From CAVYYW01 sp963772845 (GTDB lineage Bacteria > Bacillota > Bacilli > Bacillales > Sporolactobacillaceae): 64,000 nucleotides of DNA. Shown piece by piece: positions 23,802 through 33,704 of this stretch (position 1 is its first letter; every line of letters starts with the position of its first letter). The DNA is taken from assembly GCA_963772845.1 (NCBI GenBank), contig CAVYYW010000014.1, positions 372,001 to 436,000 on the forward strand, written 5' to 3'. The notes under the pieces were generated by a model. The model saw nothing but the letters and a program-made list of their open reading frames with translations. It was not told where the DNA came from and made no database searches. Both the position numbers and the translations under genes were made by a program.

Positions 23802-24911
23802 ATGGAAGAAGAACTTTACTGTGCCGGGTGTGGAATCTTAATTCAAACAGAAGATAAGGACAAAATTGGATACGCACCGCCGGCGGCTTTAAAAAGAGAT
23901 GTTGTCATTTGTCAGCGCTGTTTCAGGCTTGCGAATTACAATGAGATTCACCCTGTTAATATGACAGATGAAGATTATCGTTCTCTTGTTTCAACAATAG
24001 CGAAAACGCGGTCTCTTGTTGTGTTAATTGTAGACTTGTTTGATTTTAATGGCAGCTGGATTAAGGATATTAAACAGCTGGTGGGAAAAAATGATATATT
24101 GCTGGTGGGCAATAAAATGGATTTGCTGCCTAAGTCAACGAATTTTAATAAAGTAAGCAATTGGCTTAGACAGTCTCTAAAAAGAAAAGGTCTGAAACCG
24201 CTTGATGTGCTGGTAATGAGTGCAGAAAAAAAGATAGGGATTGAAAATGTCGCCGAAGCGATTGATTATTATCGAAATGGAAAAGATGTTCATGTTGTCG
24301 GCTGCACCAATGTTGGCAAATCAACATTTATTAATCAGCTGATCAAGATATTTGGCGGACAGGCTGACGAAGCCATTACAACCTCCCATTTTCCAGGCAC
24401 TACGCTTAATTTTATCGGTATTCCATTAAACGAAACACAAATGCTTTATGACACACCGGGAATCGTCAACAGAGAACAGGCTGCACATTATGTTTCTCCG
24501 GAAGATTATAAGCAAATGATGCCTAAAAAGGAAATCAAGCCAAAGGTTTTTCAGCTGAATGAACAGCAGACACTTTTCCTGGGAGGGCTTGGCCGAATGG
24601 ACTATGAATCAGGGGGGAGACGTTCATTTGTATGTTACGTGTCTAACCGGGTGACGATCCACCGGACAAAACTTGAACAGGCAGACCACCTTTACCAGAC
24701 TCAACTAGGCGGTGTGCTTAACCCGCCTCAGGAAACGCCTGACACGCCTCCGGAAATGGTCAGGCATGAATTTGTGTTAGAAGAACCAGACACAGACATT
24801 GTGTTTTCTGGATTAGGATGGATTACAGTGAAAGGTAAAGGAGCGGTAGTGGCTGTATATGCTCAGAAAGGAATGGGCGTCACACTGCGTTCATCCATCA
24901 TCAATGGTTAA
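23802..24911 (+). CDS. yqeH: Ribosome biogenesis GTPase YqeH
   Basis: A 369-residue circularly permuted GTPase needed for 30S subunit assembly. The N-terminal zinc finger has CAGCG and CQRCF. The G motifs appear in permuted order: GNKMD (G4), then GCTNVGKS (G1, P-loop), TTSHFPGTT (G2) and DTPG (G3). ATG 23802 is selected with GGGAGGATGG at 23785-23794. Its end overlaps the aroE start. Confidence 0.96.
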   Translation: MEEELYCAGCGILIQTEDKDKIGYAPPAALKRDVVICQRCFRLANYNEIHPVNMTDEDYRSLVSTIAKTRSLVVLIVDLFDFNGSWIKDIKQLVGKNDILLVGNKMDLLPKSTNFNKVSNWLRQSLKRKGLKPLDVLVMSAEKKIGIENVAEAIDYYRNGKDVHVVGCTNVGKSTFINQLIKIFGGQADEAITTSHFPGTTLNFIGIPLNETQMLYDTPGIVNREQAAHYVSPEDYKQMMPKKEIKPKVFQLNEQQTLFLGGLGRMDYESGGRRSFVCYVSNRVTIHRTKLEQADHLYQTQLGGVLNPPQETPDTPPEMVRHEFVLEEPDTDIVFSGLGWITVKGKGAVVAVYAQKGMGVTLRSSIING

Positions 24912-25764
24912 ACGCAAATTATATGGCGTTATAGGCAGCCCGGTTGCCCACAGTCTTTCTCCATTAATGCACTCTCGGTGGTTTAATGATGAAGGTTTTC
25001 CCCATCTTTATAAAAGTTTCGATGTGGATCAGTCTCAATTGGCATCATTTATTGATGCGGCTAAAGAGCTGGATATAAATGGATTTAACGTAACTTTCCC
25101 GCATAAAACAATGATTATGGATTACATGGATGAAGTCGAGGAGACGGCTATGCGTTTAAACGCAGTAAATACTGTTCTTCGTGATGATGGCCGCTGGATT
25201 GGAAGAAATACAGACGGGAATGGATTTATTTCAAGCCTGCAGTCTTCTTTCCCGGGGTTATTAACTCAACACGAACTGCGCGTCCTTGTAATAGGGGCAG
25301 GAGGGGCAGGCAGAGCAATCAGTCTTGCACTGCAAGCGGAGCCTGGGGTGGTTCTGACAGTAGCGAATCGTACAGAAGCTCGCACCAGACACCTGGTGGA
25401 TACGCTTTCTGTTAAAAATACAATCAATGGACTCGATCTGTCTGAAGCAGAGCTTGGACTTTCTCAGTACGATCTGATTATTAACACCACGTCGGCAGGC
25501 TTTTCTTCACAGGCTGGTGAGCTTCCTTTAAGTCTTAAAAGCTTAAGCCCGCATACTGTGGCTGTCGATATTATTTATAATCCACTTGAGACGCTGTTTT
25601 TAAAAACAGCTAAAGAAAATGGGAACCAAACGTTAAATGGACTGCCTATGCTAATTCATCAAGGGGCACTGTCATTTCAACATTGGCACGGTATTAAGCC
25701 GGATACAAAGAAAATGGAATATTTTTTAACTCATAAACTGGAGGAACACAATGCTGACAAATAA
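24904..25764 (+). CDS. aroE: Shikimate dehydrogenase
   Basis: NADP-dependent reduction of 3-dehydroshikimate to shikimate in aromatic amino acid synthesis, 286 aa. The N-terminal substrate domain has GSPVAHSLSPLMHSR and the catalytic lysine in NVTFPHK; the NADP domain has VIGAGGAGRAIS and ANRTEAR. The start overlaps the yqeH end by 8 bp, and the end overlaps yhbY by 14 bp, so the operon is tightly coupled. The ribosome binding site is weak. Confidence 0.96.
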   Translation: MVKRKLYGVIGSPVAHSLSPLMHSRWFNDEGFPHLYKSFDVDQSQLASFIDAAKELDINGFNVTFPHKTMIMDYMDEVEETAMRLNAVNTVLRDDGRWIGRNTDGNGFISSLQSSFPGLLTQHELRVLVIGAGGAGRAISLALQAEPGVVLTVANRTEARTRHLVDTLSVKNTINGLDLSEAELGLSQYDLIINTTSAGFSSQAGELPLSLKSLSPHTVAVDIIYNPLETLFLKTAKENGNQTLNGLPMLIHQGALSFQHWHGIKPDTKKMEYFLTHKLEEHNADK

Positions 25765-26047
25765 ACAAAAGCGCTTTTTACAAAAAAAAGCTCATCATTT
25801 AAAACCAATTTTTCAAATCGGAAAATCAGGTCTTCATGAACAAATGATTTTAGAAATATCAGATGCACTTGAAGCAAGAGAATTGATTAAAATTAATCTT
25901 CTGCAAAATACAATGGAAGAAACAGACGATGCAGCCAAGGTCATTGCTTCTGAAATTAATGCTGAAATTGTGCAGACAATCGGCGGGACCATGATCCTTT
26001 ACAAACCTTCTGTTAACAAACCTGTTATTGAACTTCCAAAAAGATAG
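25751..26047 (+). CDS. yhbY: Ribosome assembly RNA-binding protein YhbY (YqeI)
   Basis: A 98-residue CRM-domain RNA-binding protein associated with the pre-50S subunit. The GxxG loop is GKSGLHE, and VQTIGGTMILYKP is the C-terminal CRM signature. GGAGGAA at 25741 provides the binding site inside aroE. Confidence 0.94.
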   Translation: MLTNKQKRFLQKKAHHLKPIFQIGKSGLHEQMILEISDALEARELIKINLLQNTMEETDDAAKVIASEINAEIVQTIGGTMILYKPSVNKPVIELPKR

Positions 26048-26059
26048 AGAGTGATTGCT

Positions 26060-26635
26060 TTGAAAAAAATCGGTTTGCTGGGAGGAACGTTTGATCCGCC
26101 ACATCTTGGCCATCTGGTGATTGCTGAGGAAGCTTTTGATGCCTGCGGATTGGACGAGGTCTGGTTTGTACCTGTTCATACACCACCACACAAAGAAAGA
26201 CAAGTGACGGCTGCCTTGCATCGTTATAACATGGTGAAGAAAGCCATCGAAACGAATCCGCATTTTCAGATTTGTGACATTGAATTAAAAAGAGCTGGCC
26301 GGTCCTATACATTAGATACAATCCGGGATCTAAATGAAAGGCATCCGGAATATGAATTTTACTTTATTCTTGGAGGGGACATGGCGGCTGACCTTCCTAA
26401 CTGGCATGGAATTGAAGAGCTTATGAAGCGGGTCACTTTTATTGCCTTCGAAAGAGAAGGGTCGGCAGCAGTTCCTGAATTCATTGAGAGCGGCCTTCTT
26501 AAAATTAAAAGTCCGCGTCTGGACCTTTCATCTAGTGATATGAGAAGACGGATCAAGGATCATCAAACAACGGCTTATTATATTGAGCGATCTGTGAGAG
26601 ACTACATTAAGGAGCATCGTTTATATGAAACTTGA
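26060..26635 (+). CDS. nadD: Nicotinate-nucleotide adenylyltransferase
   Basis: Transfers AMP from ATP to nicotinate mononucleotide in NAD synthesis, 191 aa. The nucleotidyltransferase motif is GGTFDPPHLGHL and the late motif is SSSDMRRRI. TTG 26060 (MKKIGLLGG) is preferred over GTG 26051, because GAGAGTG at 26047-26053 fits the former. It overlaps yqeK by 11 bp. Confidence 0.95.
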   Translation: MKKIGLLGGTFDPPHLGHLVIAEEAFDACGLDEVWFVPVHTPPHKERQVTAALHRYNMVKKAIETNPHFQICDIELKRAGRSYTLDTIRDLNERHPEYEFYFILGGDMAADLPNWHGIEELMKRVTFIAFEREGSAAVPEFIESGLLKIKSPRLDLSSSDMRRRIKDHQTTAYYIERSVRDYIKEHRLYET

Positions 26636-27212
26636 TGAAGCGAAAGAATTGGTTAAACAACTTCTGCCCGATCTCCGTTATCAGCACACGCTTCGGGTGG
26701 TTGAATGTGCTTCGAGACTTGCTGAGCGTTACAATGAAGACATATCAAGAATTGAGCTTGCTGCAATGCTCCATGATTTGGCGAAATATTTTTCAAAAGA
26801 ACAAATGAAAAATTTAATTGAATCAAAAGCAGAATATAATCAGGAAGTCCTTCAATATCACATTTCACTTTGGCATGCTCCAGCAGGAGCGGCATATGCA
26901 GAAGATGAACTTGGCATTAAAGACAAGGATATTCTTAATGGCATTCTATACCACACCACAGGAAGAAAGGCCATGAGCAATTTCGAGAAAATTATTTTTC
27001 TTGCTGACTACATTGAGCCAGCAAGAGATTTTCCAGGTGTGGAAGAAACGCGAAAACTGTCTGAGAAAAATCTGGATGCGGCTGCAGCCATGGCACTCCA
27101 AAACACGGTTCAATATCTAACAGGGAGACAGCAGCCAGTGTATCCTGATACAATTGAAGCATATAATGAATTAATTAAAATTTCTAGGAGGCATGTTAAT
27201 GACTTTGAATAA
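26625..27212 (+). CDS. yqeK: HD-domain bis(5'-nucleosyl)-tetraphosphatase YqeK
   Basis: A 195-residue HD-domain phosphohydrolase; YqeK-type enzymes split diadenosine tetraphosphate symmetrically. RYQHTLRV, AAMLHDLAKYF (HD pair) and ADYIEPARDFPGVEE are the metal-site motifs. AAGGAG precedes the ATG inside nadD. Pairing with nadD is conserved across Firmicutes. Confidence 0.94.
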   Translation: MKLDEAKELVKQLLPDLRYQHTLRVVECASRLAERYNEDISRIELAAMLHDLAKYFSKEQMKNLIESKAEYNQEVLQYHISLWHAPAGAAYAEDELGIKDKDILNGILYHTTGRKAMSNFEKIIFLADYIEPARDFPGVEETRKLSEKNLDAAAAMALQNTVQYLTGRQQPVYPDTIEAYNELIKISRRHVNDFE

Positions 27213-27555
27213 AGAACAAATGTTTGAACTTGCAGAAATAGCTGATGACAAAAAGGCGCATGATCTAATAATTCTTGACTTGCAAGGAATTTCGGTCATG
27301 TCAGATTACTTCATCATTTGTCACGGGAATTCAGAAAAACAGGTTCAAGCGATTGCCCGCGGTATTAAAGAGGGCGCACATGAAAAAAATATTGATGTGA
27401 AACGAATGGAAGGCTTTGAGCAGGCAAGGTGGATTCTTGTCGATCTTGGAGATGTCATTGTTCACATTTTCCATAAAGATGAACGGGATTACTATAAATT
27501 AGAAAAACTTTGGGGGGACGCTCCAGTGTTTACCCTTGAAAATAAAACAGTCTAA
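27199..27555 (+). CDS. rsfS: Ribosome silencing factor RsfS (YqeL)
   Basis: A 118-residue protein that binds uL14 and keeps 30S and 50S subunits apart in starvation. Conserved features are SDYFIICHGNSEKQVQAIA, EGFEQARWILVDLGDVIVHIF and YYKLEKLWGDAP. ATG 27199 is used, since TAGGAGG (27184-27190) is too close to the earlier ATG at 27193. It overlaps yqeK by 14 bp. Confidence 0.95.
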   Translation: MTLNKEQMFELAEIADDKKAHDLIILDLQGISVMSDYFIICHGNSEKQVQAIARGIKEGAHEKNIDVKRMEGFEQARWILVDLGDVIVHIFHKDERDYYKLEKLWGDAPVFTLENKTV

Positions 27556-27561
27556 ACACAG

Positions 27562-28305
27562 ATGGCATATGAAAAGCTTGCGTTAATTTATGACCGTCTT
27601 ATGGCTGAAGCCCCTTATGATGAGTGGGTTGATTTTCTTGAAAAGTACCTGGAACATAATGGACGAAACGCCCATAAAATACTTGATGTGGCATGTGGAA
27701 CCGGTGCTGCAACAATAAAACTGCTGCAAAAAGGCTACGATGTGACAGGGATTGACCTCTCACAATCGATGCTTGCAGTGGCAGGGCAACGGGCCCAAGA
27801 AAAAGGTTTTTCTGTGGCGCTTTATGAACAGGATATGCGATTTTTGGAGCTTGATCAAACCTATGATGCGATTACTGTCTTTTGTGATTCACTTAATTAT
27901 TTGCCTGACCTGGAGGCAGCAAAACAAACGTTCACTGCTTCTGCCAAGCATTTGAAAACGGGCGGTATTCTTGCCTTTGATGTGCATTCAATTAAGAAAA
28001 TTGATGAAGGTTTTGCAAATCAGTCATTCAGTTATCAAGATGAGGAAATCGCTTATATTTGGGATTCGTTTCCTGGTGAAAAGCCTCACAGTGCTGAGCA
28101 CGAAATAACTTTTTTTAAAGAACTTGAAACAGGGTTGTATGAACGCTTTGAAGAGGTTCATTTTCAGAGGACCTATCCAATCACTGATTATTTCAACGCC
28201 TTACAAGAAGCAGGGTTTGGTATTGTTAATGTTTATCATGATTTTATTTTTGAAGAACCTGATGAAAATGCAGAACGAATTTTCTTTTTTGCAGTAAAGG
28301 CGTAG
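27562..28305 (+). CDS. yqeM: Class I SAM-dependent methyltransferase YqeM
   Basis: A 247-residue methyltransferase with the SAM motif ILDVACGTGAATI and GIDLSQSML. The substrate is unknown; the position after rsfS is conserved in Bacillales. The ribosome binding site is poor, and it may be translated through coupling with rsfS, 6 bp upstream. Confidence 0.9.
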   Translation: MAYEKLALIYDRLMAEAPYDEWVDFLEKYLEHNGRNAHKILDVACGTGAATIKLLQKGYDVTGIDLSQSMLAVAGQRAQEKGFSVALYEQDMRFLELDQTYDAITVFCDSLNYLPDLEAAKQTFTASAKHLKTGGILAFDVHSIKKIDEGFANQSFSYQDEEIAYIWDSFPGEKPHSAEHEITFFKELETGLYERFEEVHFQRTYPITDYFNALQEAGFGIVNVYHDFIFEEPDENAERIFFFAVKA

Positions 28306-28357
28306 ATGCTTACACTATATACAAAAAAACTTTCTGAATTAAAAAGGAAATAGATTT

Positions 28358-28391
28358 AAAACGGCGAATTTATTTTAATACTCGCCGTTTT
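28358..28391 (+). terminator. Terminator after yqeM
   Basis: AAAACGGCGA (28358-28367) and TCGCCGTTTT (28382-28391), a perfect 10-bp stem that could work in both directions. The comER gene found here in B. subtilis is absent. Confidence 0.85.
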
Positions 28392-28482
28392 GTCATTTCC
28401 TCTTCCTCTGCTTGATCGATTTCCTTCCTTCCTTAAATTCTTTATACCCTTCACAGTTCGATAATTGAAAAGAGGTCATGCA

Positions 28483-29139
28483 ATGATCATTCGCAATAAA
28501 TGGGTTCTCATTGGCGCATTCGGTCTGATTATGATGATTTCGCTGGTATGTCTTTATGAGAAAATTCATCAACCGCCTGATCCAATTCTCGATAATCTAA
28601 ACACAAAAGAGCTCCCCAAAGCTAAAACTTCAGGTACAAAAAGTCCTTCTCCTATAGCAGTGGACAACCAAAAAAGAGATGCTGTCGAGCCAGTCATAAT
28701 GGTCGACATAAAAGGTCAGGTGCAACACCCGGGGGTGTACCAGCTGCCGAAGGATAAACGCGTGCTTGATGCAATTGAAAAGGCGGGTGGCTTTAAAGAC
28801 CAAGCTGAACAAAATTCGATCAATCTTGCCCAAAAGCTTGCGGATGAAATGGTCATTTACGTACCCAAAAAAGGTGAAAAATCAGTACCAGAAGCCGCTA
28901 GCTCTATTTCCTCATCAACTAATTCTTCAAGTTCAGCTTCTCCTCCAACGGTTCATATTAATTCTGCCACACTTGACCAGCTTCAAGAGCTGACAGGGGT
29001 TGGCCCTTCAAAAGCCGAGGCCATTCTAAAATACCGTGAAGAGCATGGTCCTTTTAAAAATACAGAGGATCTAAAAAATGTGACAGGAATTGGAGATAAA
29101 TCATTGGAAAAAATGAAAGATCAAATCGATTTAAATTGA
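28483..29139 (+). CDS. comEA: Late competence DNA-binding protein ComEA
   Basis: A 218-residue membrane-anchored DNA receptor for transformation. Residues 6-25 form the transmembrane anchor, an SLBB domain follows (VDIKGQVQHPGVYQLP), then a Ser-rich linker, and a C-terminal helix-hairpin-helix DNA-binding pair (INSATLDQLQELTGVGPSKA and LKNVTGIGDKSL). ATG 28483 follows AAAAGAGGTC. It begins the comEA-comEB-comEC operon. Confidence 0.95.
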   Translation: MIIRNKWVLIGAFGLIMMISLVCLYEKIHQPPDPILDNLNTKELPKAKTSGTKSPSPIAVDNQKRDAVEPVIMVDIKGQVQHPGVYQLPKDKRVLDAIEKAGGFKDQAEQNSINLAQKLADEMVIYVPKKGEKSVPEAASSISSSTNSSSSASPPTVHINSATLDQLQELTGVGPSKAEAILKYREEHGPFKNTEDLKNVTGIGDKSLEKMKDQIDLN

Positions 29140-29232
29140 TAGCTTGACGCTTTAAAAAATTGATGAAAGAATATGAAGGAATGTGAGGGAATTCCGGTCA
29201 GCATTTACTATGAATGAAATGAGGAATAAATG

Positions 29233-29808
29233 ATGAAGAGACTTTCCTGGGACCAGTATTTTATGGCTCAAAGCCACTTGCTTGCAAATCGGAGCACGTG
29301 TACAAGGTTGACTGTTGGTGCGAGCATTGTGCGCGATAAACGGATCATTGCCGGCGGATATAATGGTTCTATTTCGGGCGGAGTGCACTGCATTGACGAA
29401 GGCTGCTATGTGATTGACGGGCATTGTGTGCGAACGATCCATGCAGAAATGAATGCATTGCTGCAATGTGCAAAATTCGGCGTACCAACTCAGGATGCTG
29501 AAATTTATGTGACGCATTTTCCTTGTCTTCAATGCTGCAAAGCAATTATTCAAAGTGGGATAAAGACGGTTTATTATGCAGCTGATTATAAAAATCATCC
29601 CTATGCCGTTGAAATCTTTAAAGAGGCAGATGTCGAAGTGAAAAAAATTCCATTCGAGAATTTTTTTGATAAAGAAACAGAACACAATCAAAACCAATTA
29701 GGCTTTGTCGCTGAGGTTATGGCGAAGCTTGAAGAAGCAGGGGTGAACCAAGACGAAATTTCCAGCCTCTATCAGGAAGCTCAGCAGGTGTTTTTTTCAG
29801 GGAAATAA
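29233..29808 (+). CDS. comEB: ComE operon protein 2, dCMP deaminase family
   Basis: Zinc-dependent deaminase of about 191 aa. The zinc ligands are in HAEMNALLQ and PCLQCCKA, and GGYNGSISGG holds the substrate loop. It is homologous to dCMP deaminase; its role in competence is dispensable in B. subtilis. Two adjacent ATGs (29230 and 29233) are possible. Confidence 0.93.
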   Translation: MKRLSWDQYFMAQSHLLANRSTCTRLTVGASIVRDKRIIAGGYNGSISGGVHCIDEGCYVIDGHCVRTIHAEMNALLQCAKFGVPTQDAEIYVTHFPCLQCCKAIIQSGIKTVYYAADYKNHPYAVEIFKEADVEVKKIPFENFFDKETEHNQNQLGFVAEVMAKLEEAGVNQDEISSLYQEAQQVFFSGK

Positions 29809-29834
29809 GCTGATAACAATTAGGGTATTAAAAG

Positions 29835-32142
29835 ATGTTTAAAGCTGGTCTTCCCTATTTTTTTATGTTTTTCATGCTCGGACTGACCCTCATTTTTTCT
29901 CATTTTAATGCAGTGGCAGTTGGTTTGGTGATTGTAGCAGGTGCTTATTTATTTTTTTTAAATAAAAAAATTGCGATTACTGGGCTGCTTTTTATGGTGG
30001 CTGCTGTGGGATATGTGCTTGTTGCGGTTTCACAGCACTCTCTAATTCCTGAGGGTGCCAAAACATTTAACGGGAAAATCGATTCCATTCCTCTTTTTGA
30101 TGGGGATACGGTTTCTTTTACTTTCAGCACACAGTGGCGAGAGAAAGTCCTTGTTAAGCGTCAATTTCAAACGGAAATAGAGAAGAAGAGAGCCCTTCAG
30201 CAATTAAAAGTCAGCAACAGCTGTCACATTGAGGGAGTCATGACCGTTCCACCCCCGCCAGCAAACCTTCATGCGTTTTCTTATCCACAATGGCTGCACA
30301 GCCAAAACATCTACAAAATTATTGATTCTCCTACGTTTATCTCCTGTAGCGCACAATCGCTTTCTTTCTATGATCGCATCCGGCAGTTTCGGGAAAGTCA
30401 AAGCAATCGAATCCTTCAATTATTTTCGGGATCAGGTGGGAGCATGATGAATGCCCTAATCCTCGGGAATAGGGAAGGGATGAGCCCTGAGACCCTCCAA
30501 ACTTACCAAATGCTCGGTCTTACTCATCTGCTAGCTGTCTCTGGTCTTCACATAAATTTTATTTTCGGTATACTTTACATTTTTCTTGTCCGTTCAGGTA
30601 TAACGAAAGAACGAACTGCACTGATGATCTGTGCACTTTTACCAGCCTATATTATTTTGGCGGGTGAAGCTCCCTCGGTTCTTAGGTCAGGAATAATGAT
30701 GATTATTTTTTTAGGAAGCAGGATTATCCCCAAATTTCACCTGTCAGGTTATGAAGCTTTGTCGCTTAGTGGTTTAATTATTTTAGTTTTTCATCCGCTG
30801 GATATTCTTCAGATTGGTTTTCAGCTTTCTTACCTCGTTACCTTTTCTCTACTCATCTCCGCTCATTATTTAAATAAATTCCAATTTCCAAAACCAATAG
30901 AAATCCTCATGATTAGCCTTGTCGCCCAGGTGGTCACGTTACCTGTGTTAATTCAAAATTTTTATGGCGTTTCTGTTCTCACACCAATAGTAAACCTCCT
31001 GTTTATACCATTTATCACTTTCATCATCCTGCCGATGTCTTTTATCATTTATTTTATTTCTTTTTTATTTCTACCTATAAGCAACGGGTTGTTTTTAGTT
31101 TACCAGCAGCTTTTGAGTGGTTCGGAACTCTTTTTAACCAGTTTATCAAATTGGTCCTTTGCAAATTTTCAATATGGAAATGAGAATGAAATTTTTCTTC
31201 TGCTTCTCGCTTCAATCAGTCTTTTATTGTTGCCAGTTTGGGAGAAATTAAAGCCCGCAAAAGCGATGCTGCTGCTTTCAGGTCTATTTATTTTGCCCTA
31301 TATGGTATCGGTCGGGGTCAAAATTTCCGATCCTTACGGGTATATTGATATTTTGAATGTCGGACAGGGTGACAGCGCCTTGATTCAAATGCCACATCAC
31401 CAAATGAACATGCTGATTGATACGGGAGGGACGCTCCCCATTAAATTAGAGAGCTTGGCAAAAAAAACGAAGTCCTTATGATGTCGGCATCAAGGTTGTC
31501 TACCAGGAGCTTAAGGCATCGGGAATAAAAAGAATAAATTATCTCGTTCTGACACATCGTGACTACGACCATATTGGTGGTGCATACGGACTGCTGCAGC
31601 ATATTAAGGTGGATTATATTCTCATAAATGACCATTTTGTTATTTCTGATCGTGAGAAGCGTCTGTTTAAGCTTGCTAGAAAAGAAGGAACAAAAATTAT
31701 TGTTATCGGCCATCATCAGACTTTGACGCTTAGCGGTCATGCATTTCATTTCATGTCAGTTGATGAAACGACTCCTTCATCAAATAACGGCTCAATGGTT
31801 TTATCCGTTCGACTTGGCGGGGAATCTTGGCTTTTTACTGGTGATTTGGAAAAAGAAGGGGAACAGGCACTGCTACGGCAAGAACCTGGTTTGAAAGCAG
31901 ATATATTAAAGATCGGGCATCATGGAAGTAAAACGTCAACAACTGCGACATGGCTGAAGGCTCTTAACCCAAAGCTTGCTCTTATATCAGTCGGCAAGAA
32001 CAACCGTTATGGTCATCCTAGTCCAGAAGTGGTAAACCGGTTAAACAAAAACCATATACCTATTTTGGAGACGGACAAACGCGGGGGCATTGAAATTAAA
32101 TTTAAGGATGGCTCATTGTATGGATTAAAGACAGCGAAGTAA
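29835..32142 (+). CDS. comEC: DNA internalisation channel protein ComEC/Rec2, frameshifted
   Basis: Polytopic channel that carries single-stranded DNA into the cell during transformation. An N-terminal OB-like soluble domain is followed by a competence transmembrane block with about 10 helices (LGLTHLLAVSGLHINFIFG) and a metallo-beta-lactamase-like nuclease domain (LTHRDYDHIGGA, KIGHHGSKTS). The frame stops at 31479-31481 and the rest reads in +1. The switch must lie between 31449 and 31478, and dropping one base near 31449-31452 gives LPIKLEAWQKKRSPYDVG. The corrected length is about 768 aa, normal for the family. Confidence 0.92.
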
Positions 32143-32203
32143 TACTATGTGAGAAAAAGTAACGACATGGTTTCTGTGGAAAGGAGCGAGGCATTTAAGC
32201 GAC

Positions 32204-32226
32204 AAAAAAACTCACCAGGCGGCGAG
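32204..32226 (-). terminator. Terminator after yqzM
   Basis: On the minus strand CTCGCC pairs with GGTGAG (32211-32226), followed by seven T. Confidence 0.8.
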
Positions 32227-32243
32227 CTTTTGGCGGAGAGTAT

Positions 32244-32378
32244 TCAGGACATAATTTGTTTTACCACGATGCCGATAATGAAGATGATTGTAAAAAAGCC
32301 GAATGACCAGTTAAATCCGCGCAGTGCATCAATAAAATCATTGCTTTTACTCTGAACATCCTTCTCAAATTCATTCAT
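32244..32378 (-). CDS. yqzM: YqzM family membrane microprotein
   Basis: A 44-residue protein, MNEFEKDVQSKSNDFIDALRG, followed by one transmembrane helix (about residues 24-41). It matches YqzM, encoded opposite between comEC and holA in Bacillus. GGAGGG lies 8 bp before the ATG at 32378. The function is unknown. Confidence 0.88.
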   Translation of the reverse strand: MNEFEKDVQSKSNDFIDALRGFNWSFGFFTIIFIIGIVVKQIMS

Positions 32379-32483
32379 AGCGGTCAACCCTCCTATGCGA
32401 ATAGTATAAATGAATAAAGCTGAAAAATCTATATTAACAGAATTTTTAAAGATAATTTCATTCTCACCGATAGAAACGGCTAG

Positions 32484-32499
32484 CATAGGATATCCTATG
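32484..32499. promoter_or_regulatory. Perfect 16-bp palindrome
   Basis: CATAGGATATCCTATG with no spacer, in the gap between the divergent yqzM and holA genes. The size and symmetry would suit a dimeric regulator; no regulator is known to me for this site. Confidence 0.5.
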
Positions 32500-32518
32500 G
32501 CATAATTGTGTATCGCTC

Positions 32519-32590
32519 AATCAAAAGTGTCCTAGGCCTTTTGATTAAGTGTTTATATAAAAGAGGAAAGGGAGCTAAGCCCCTTTCCTC
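32519..32590 (+). other. Two consecutive stem-loops before holA
   Basis: AATCAAAAG/CTTTTGATT (32519-32527, 32538-32546) and GAGGAAAGGG/CCCTTTCCTC (32563-32572, 32581-32590), both perfect. Neither is followed by a T run, so they are not clear terminators. Confidence 0.6.
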
Positions 32591-32630
32591 TAATTATGAT
32601 AAAATAAAAGGAGCAACTTTGGAAAGAGTG

Positions 32631-33660
32631 ATGGATGTGGCGATGACGGAGAAAGATTTAATCATCAACCCGCCGCTTGCTCCGATTTACCTTTTATATG
32701 GCAAGCAGGACTATCTTATTCAATTGGTGAAACAGAGAATTATTCATGCGGCAATCAGTGATGACGAAAAAGATTTTAATTTATCAGTATATGATTTATT
32801 GGACAAGTCTGTTGAAGAAGCATGCGAGGATGCTGAAACGCTCCCATTTATAGGTGAAAAAAGAGTGATTGTGATGGAAAACCCCTACTTTTTAACATCT
32901 GCAAAGCCTAAAACGAAGATTGAACAAAATCTTAAGCGGCTGGAAGAATATGTGGGAAGGCCATCACCGGATGCCGTGATGATTTTTGTGGTAGAGGCTG
33001 AAAAGCTTGACCAGCGTAAAAAACTTGTCAAAACGATCAAACAAAAAGGAAAAGTTCTAGAATTATCACAGCTGGGTGATAGCCTGGCGTATTCGCTGCT
33101 AAAAGAAGTATCCTCAAAATATGGCGCATGTCTATACAAAAAATGCGCATCAGTTACTTCTGCAGCGTGTTGGATTTGATTTGCAGCTTCTCGTGAAGGA
33201 AGTTGAAAAGCTTGCTTTATACACTGGGGAAAATGAGGAAATTACTGAAGAAGCAGTAGAAAAGCTCAGCTCACGTTCGATGGAGAGCAACATTTTTGCT
33301 CTAACGGATGACATATTGAAGCAGCAGCCGGGAAAAGCTCTGAAGCTGCTGGGAGACCTGATTAAACAGAAGCAGGAGCCAATTAAGCTACTGGCGCTGA
33401 TTTCAAGGCAGTTCAGAATTATGATGCAAGTAAAAAAATATATTCAGGCTGGTTATACTCAAAAAAATGCGGCAGAAAAACTGAAGCTGCATCCTTACAG
33501 TGTTAAACTTGCTGCTGAACAATCCAGGAAATTTCAAGATAAGGAGCTTGAAACAGCTCTTATCCATTGCACAGAAATGGATTTTCAAATGAAAACCGGC
33601 CAAATTGAGAAACAGACGGGTCTAGAACTCCTTATTCACAGACTTGGTACAAAAAAATAA
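32631..33660 (+). CDS. holA: DNA polymerase III delta subunit HolA (YqeN), frameshifted
   Basis: Clamp-loader subunit that opens the beta sliding clamp; essential. The N-terminal AAA-like part has PIYLLYGKQDYLIQ, KDFNLSVYDL and ALISRQFRIMMQVK later. The first frame ends at 33179 and the second begins within the overlap. One extra base between 33125 and 33140 explains it; removing T at 33130 gives KYGAVYTKNAHQLLLQRVG. The corrected protein is about 342 aa, the normal size. ATG 32631 is shown; TTG 32619, with AAAGGAG 6 bp upstream, is a good alternative start. Confidence 0.9.
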
Positions 33661-33663
33661 AAT

Positions 33664-33701
33664 AAAAAGAGGTCTACCATACAGCATGGGGACCTCTTTT
33701 T
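33664..33701. terminator. Bidirectional terminator between holA and rpsT
   Basis: AAAAAGAGGTC (33664-33674) and GACCTCTTTTT (33691-33701), a perfect 11-bp stem with flanking A and T runs, serving both convergent genes. Confidence 0.93.
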
Positions 33702-33704
33702 ACA

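Noticed and set aside
32149..32355. 68-residue + strand frame after comEC
   Set aside because: It lies opposite yqzM and its terminator and lacks a start context.
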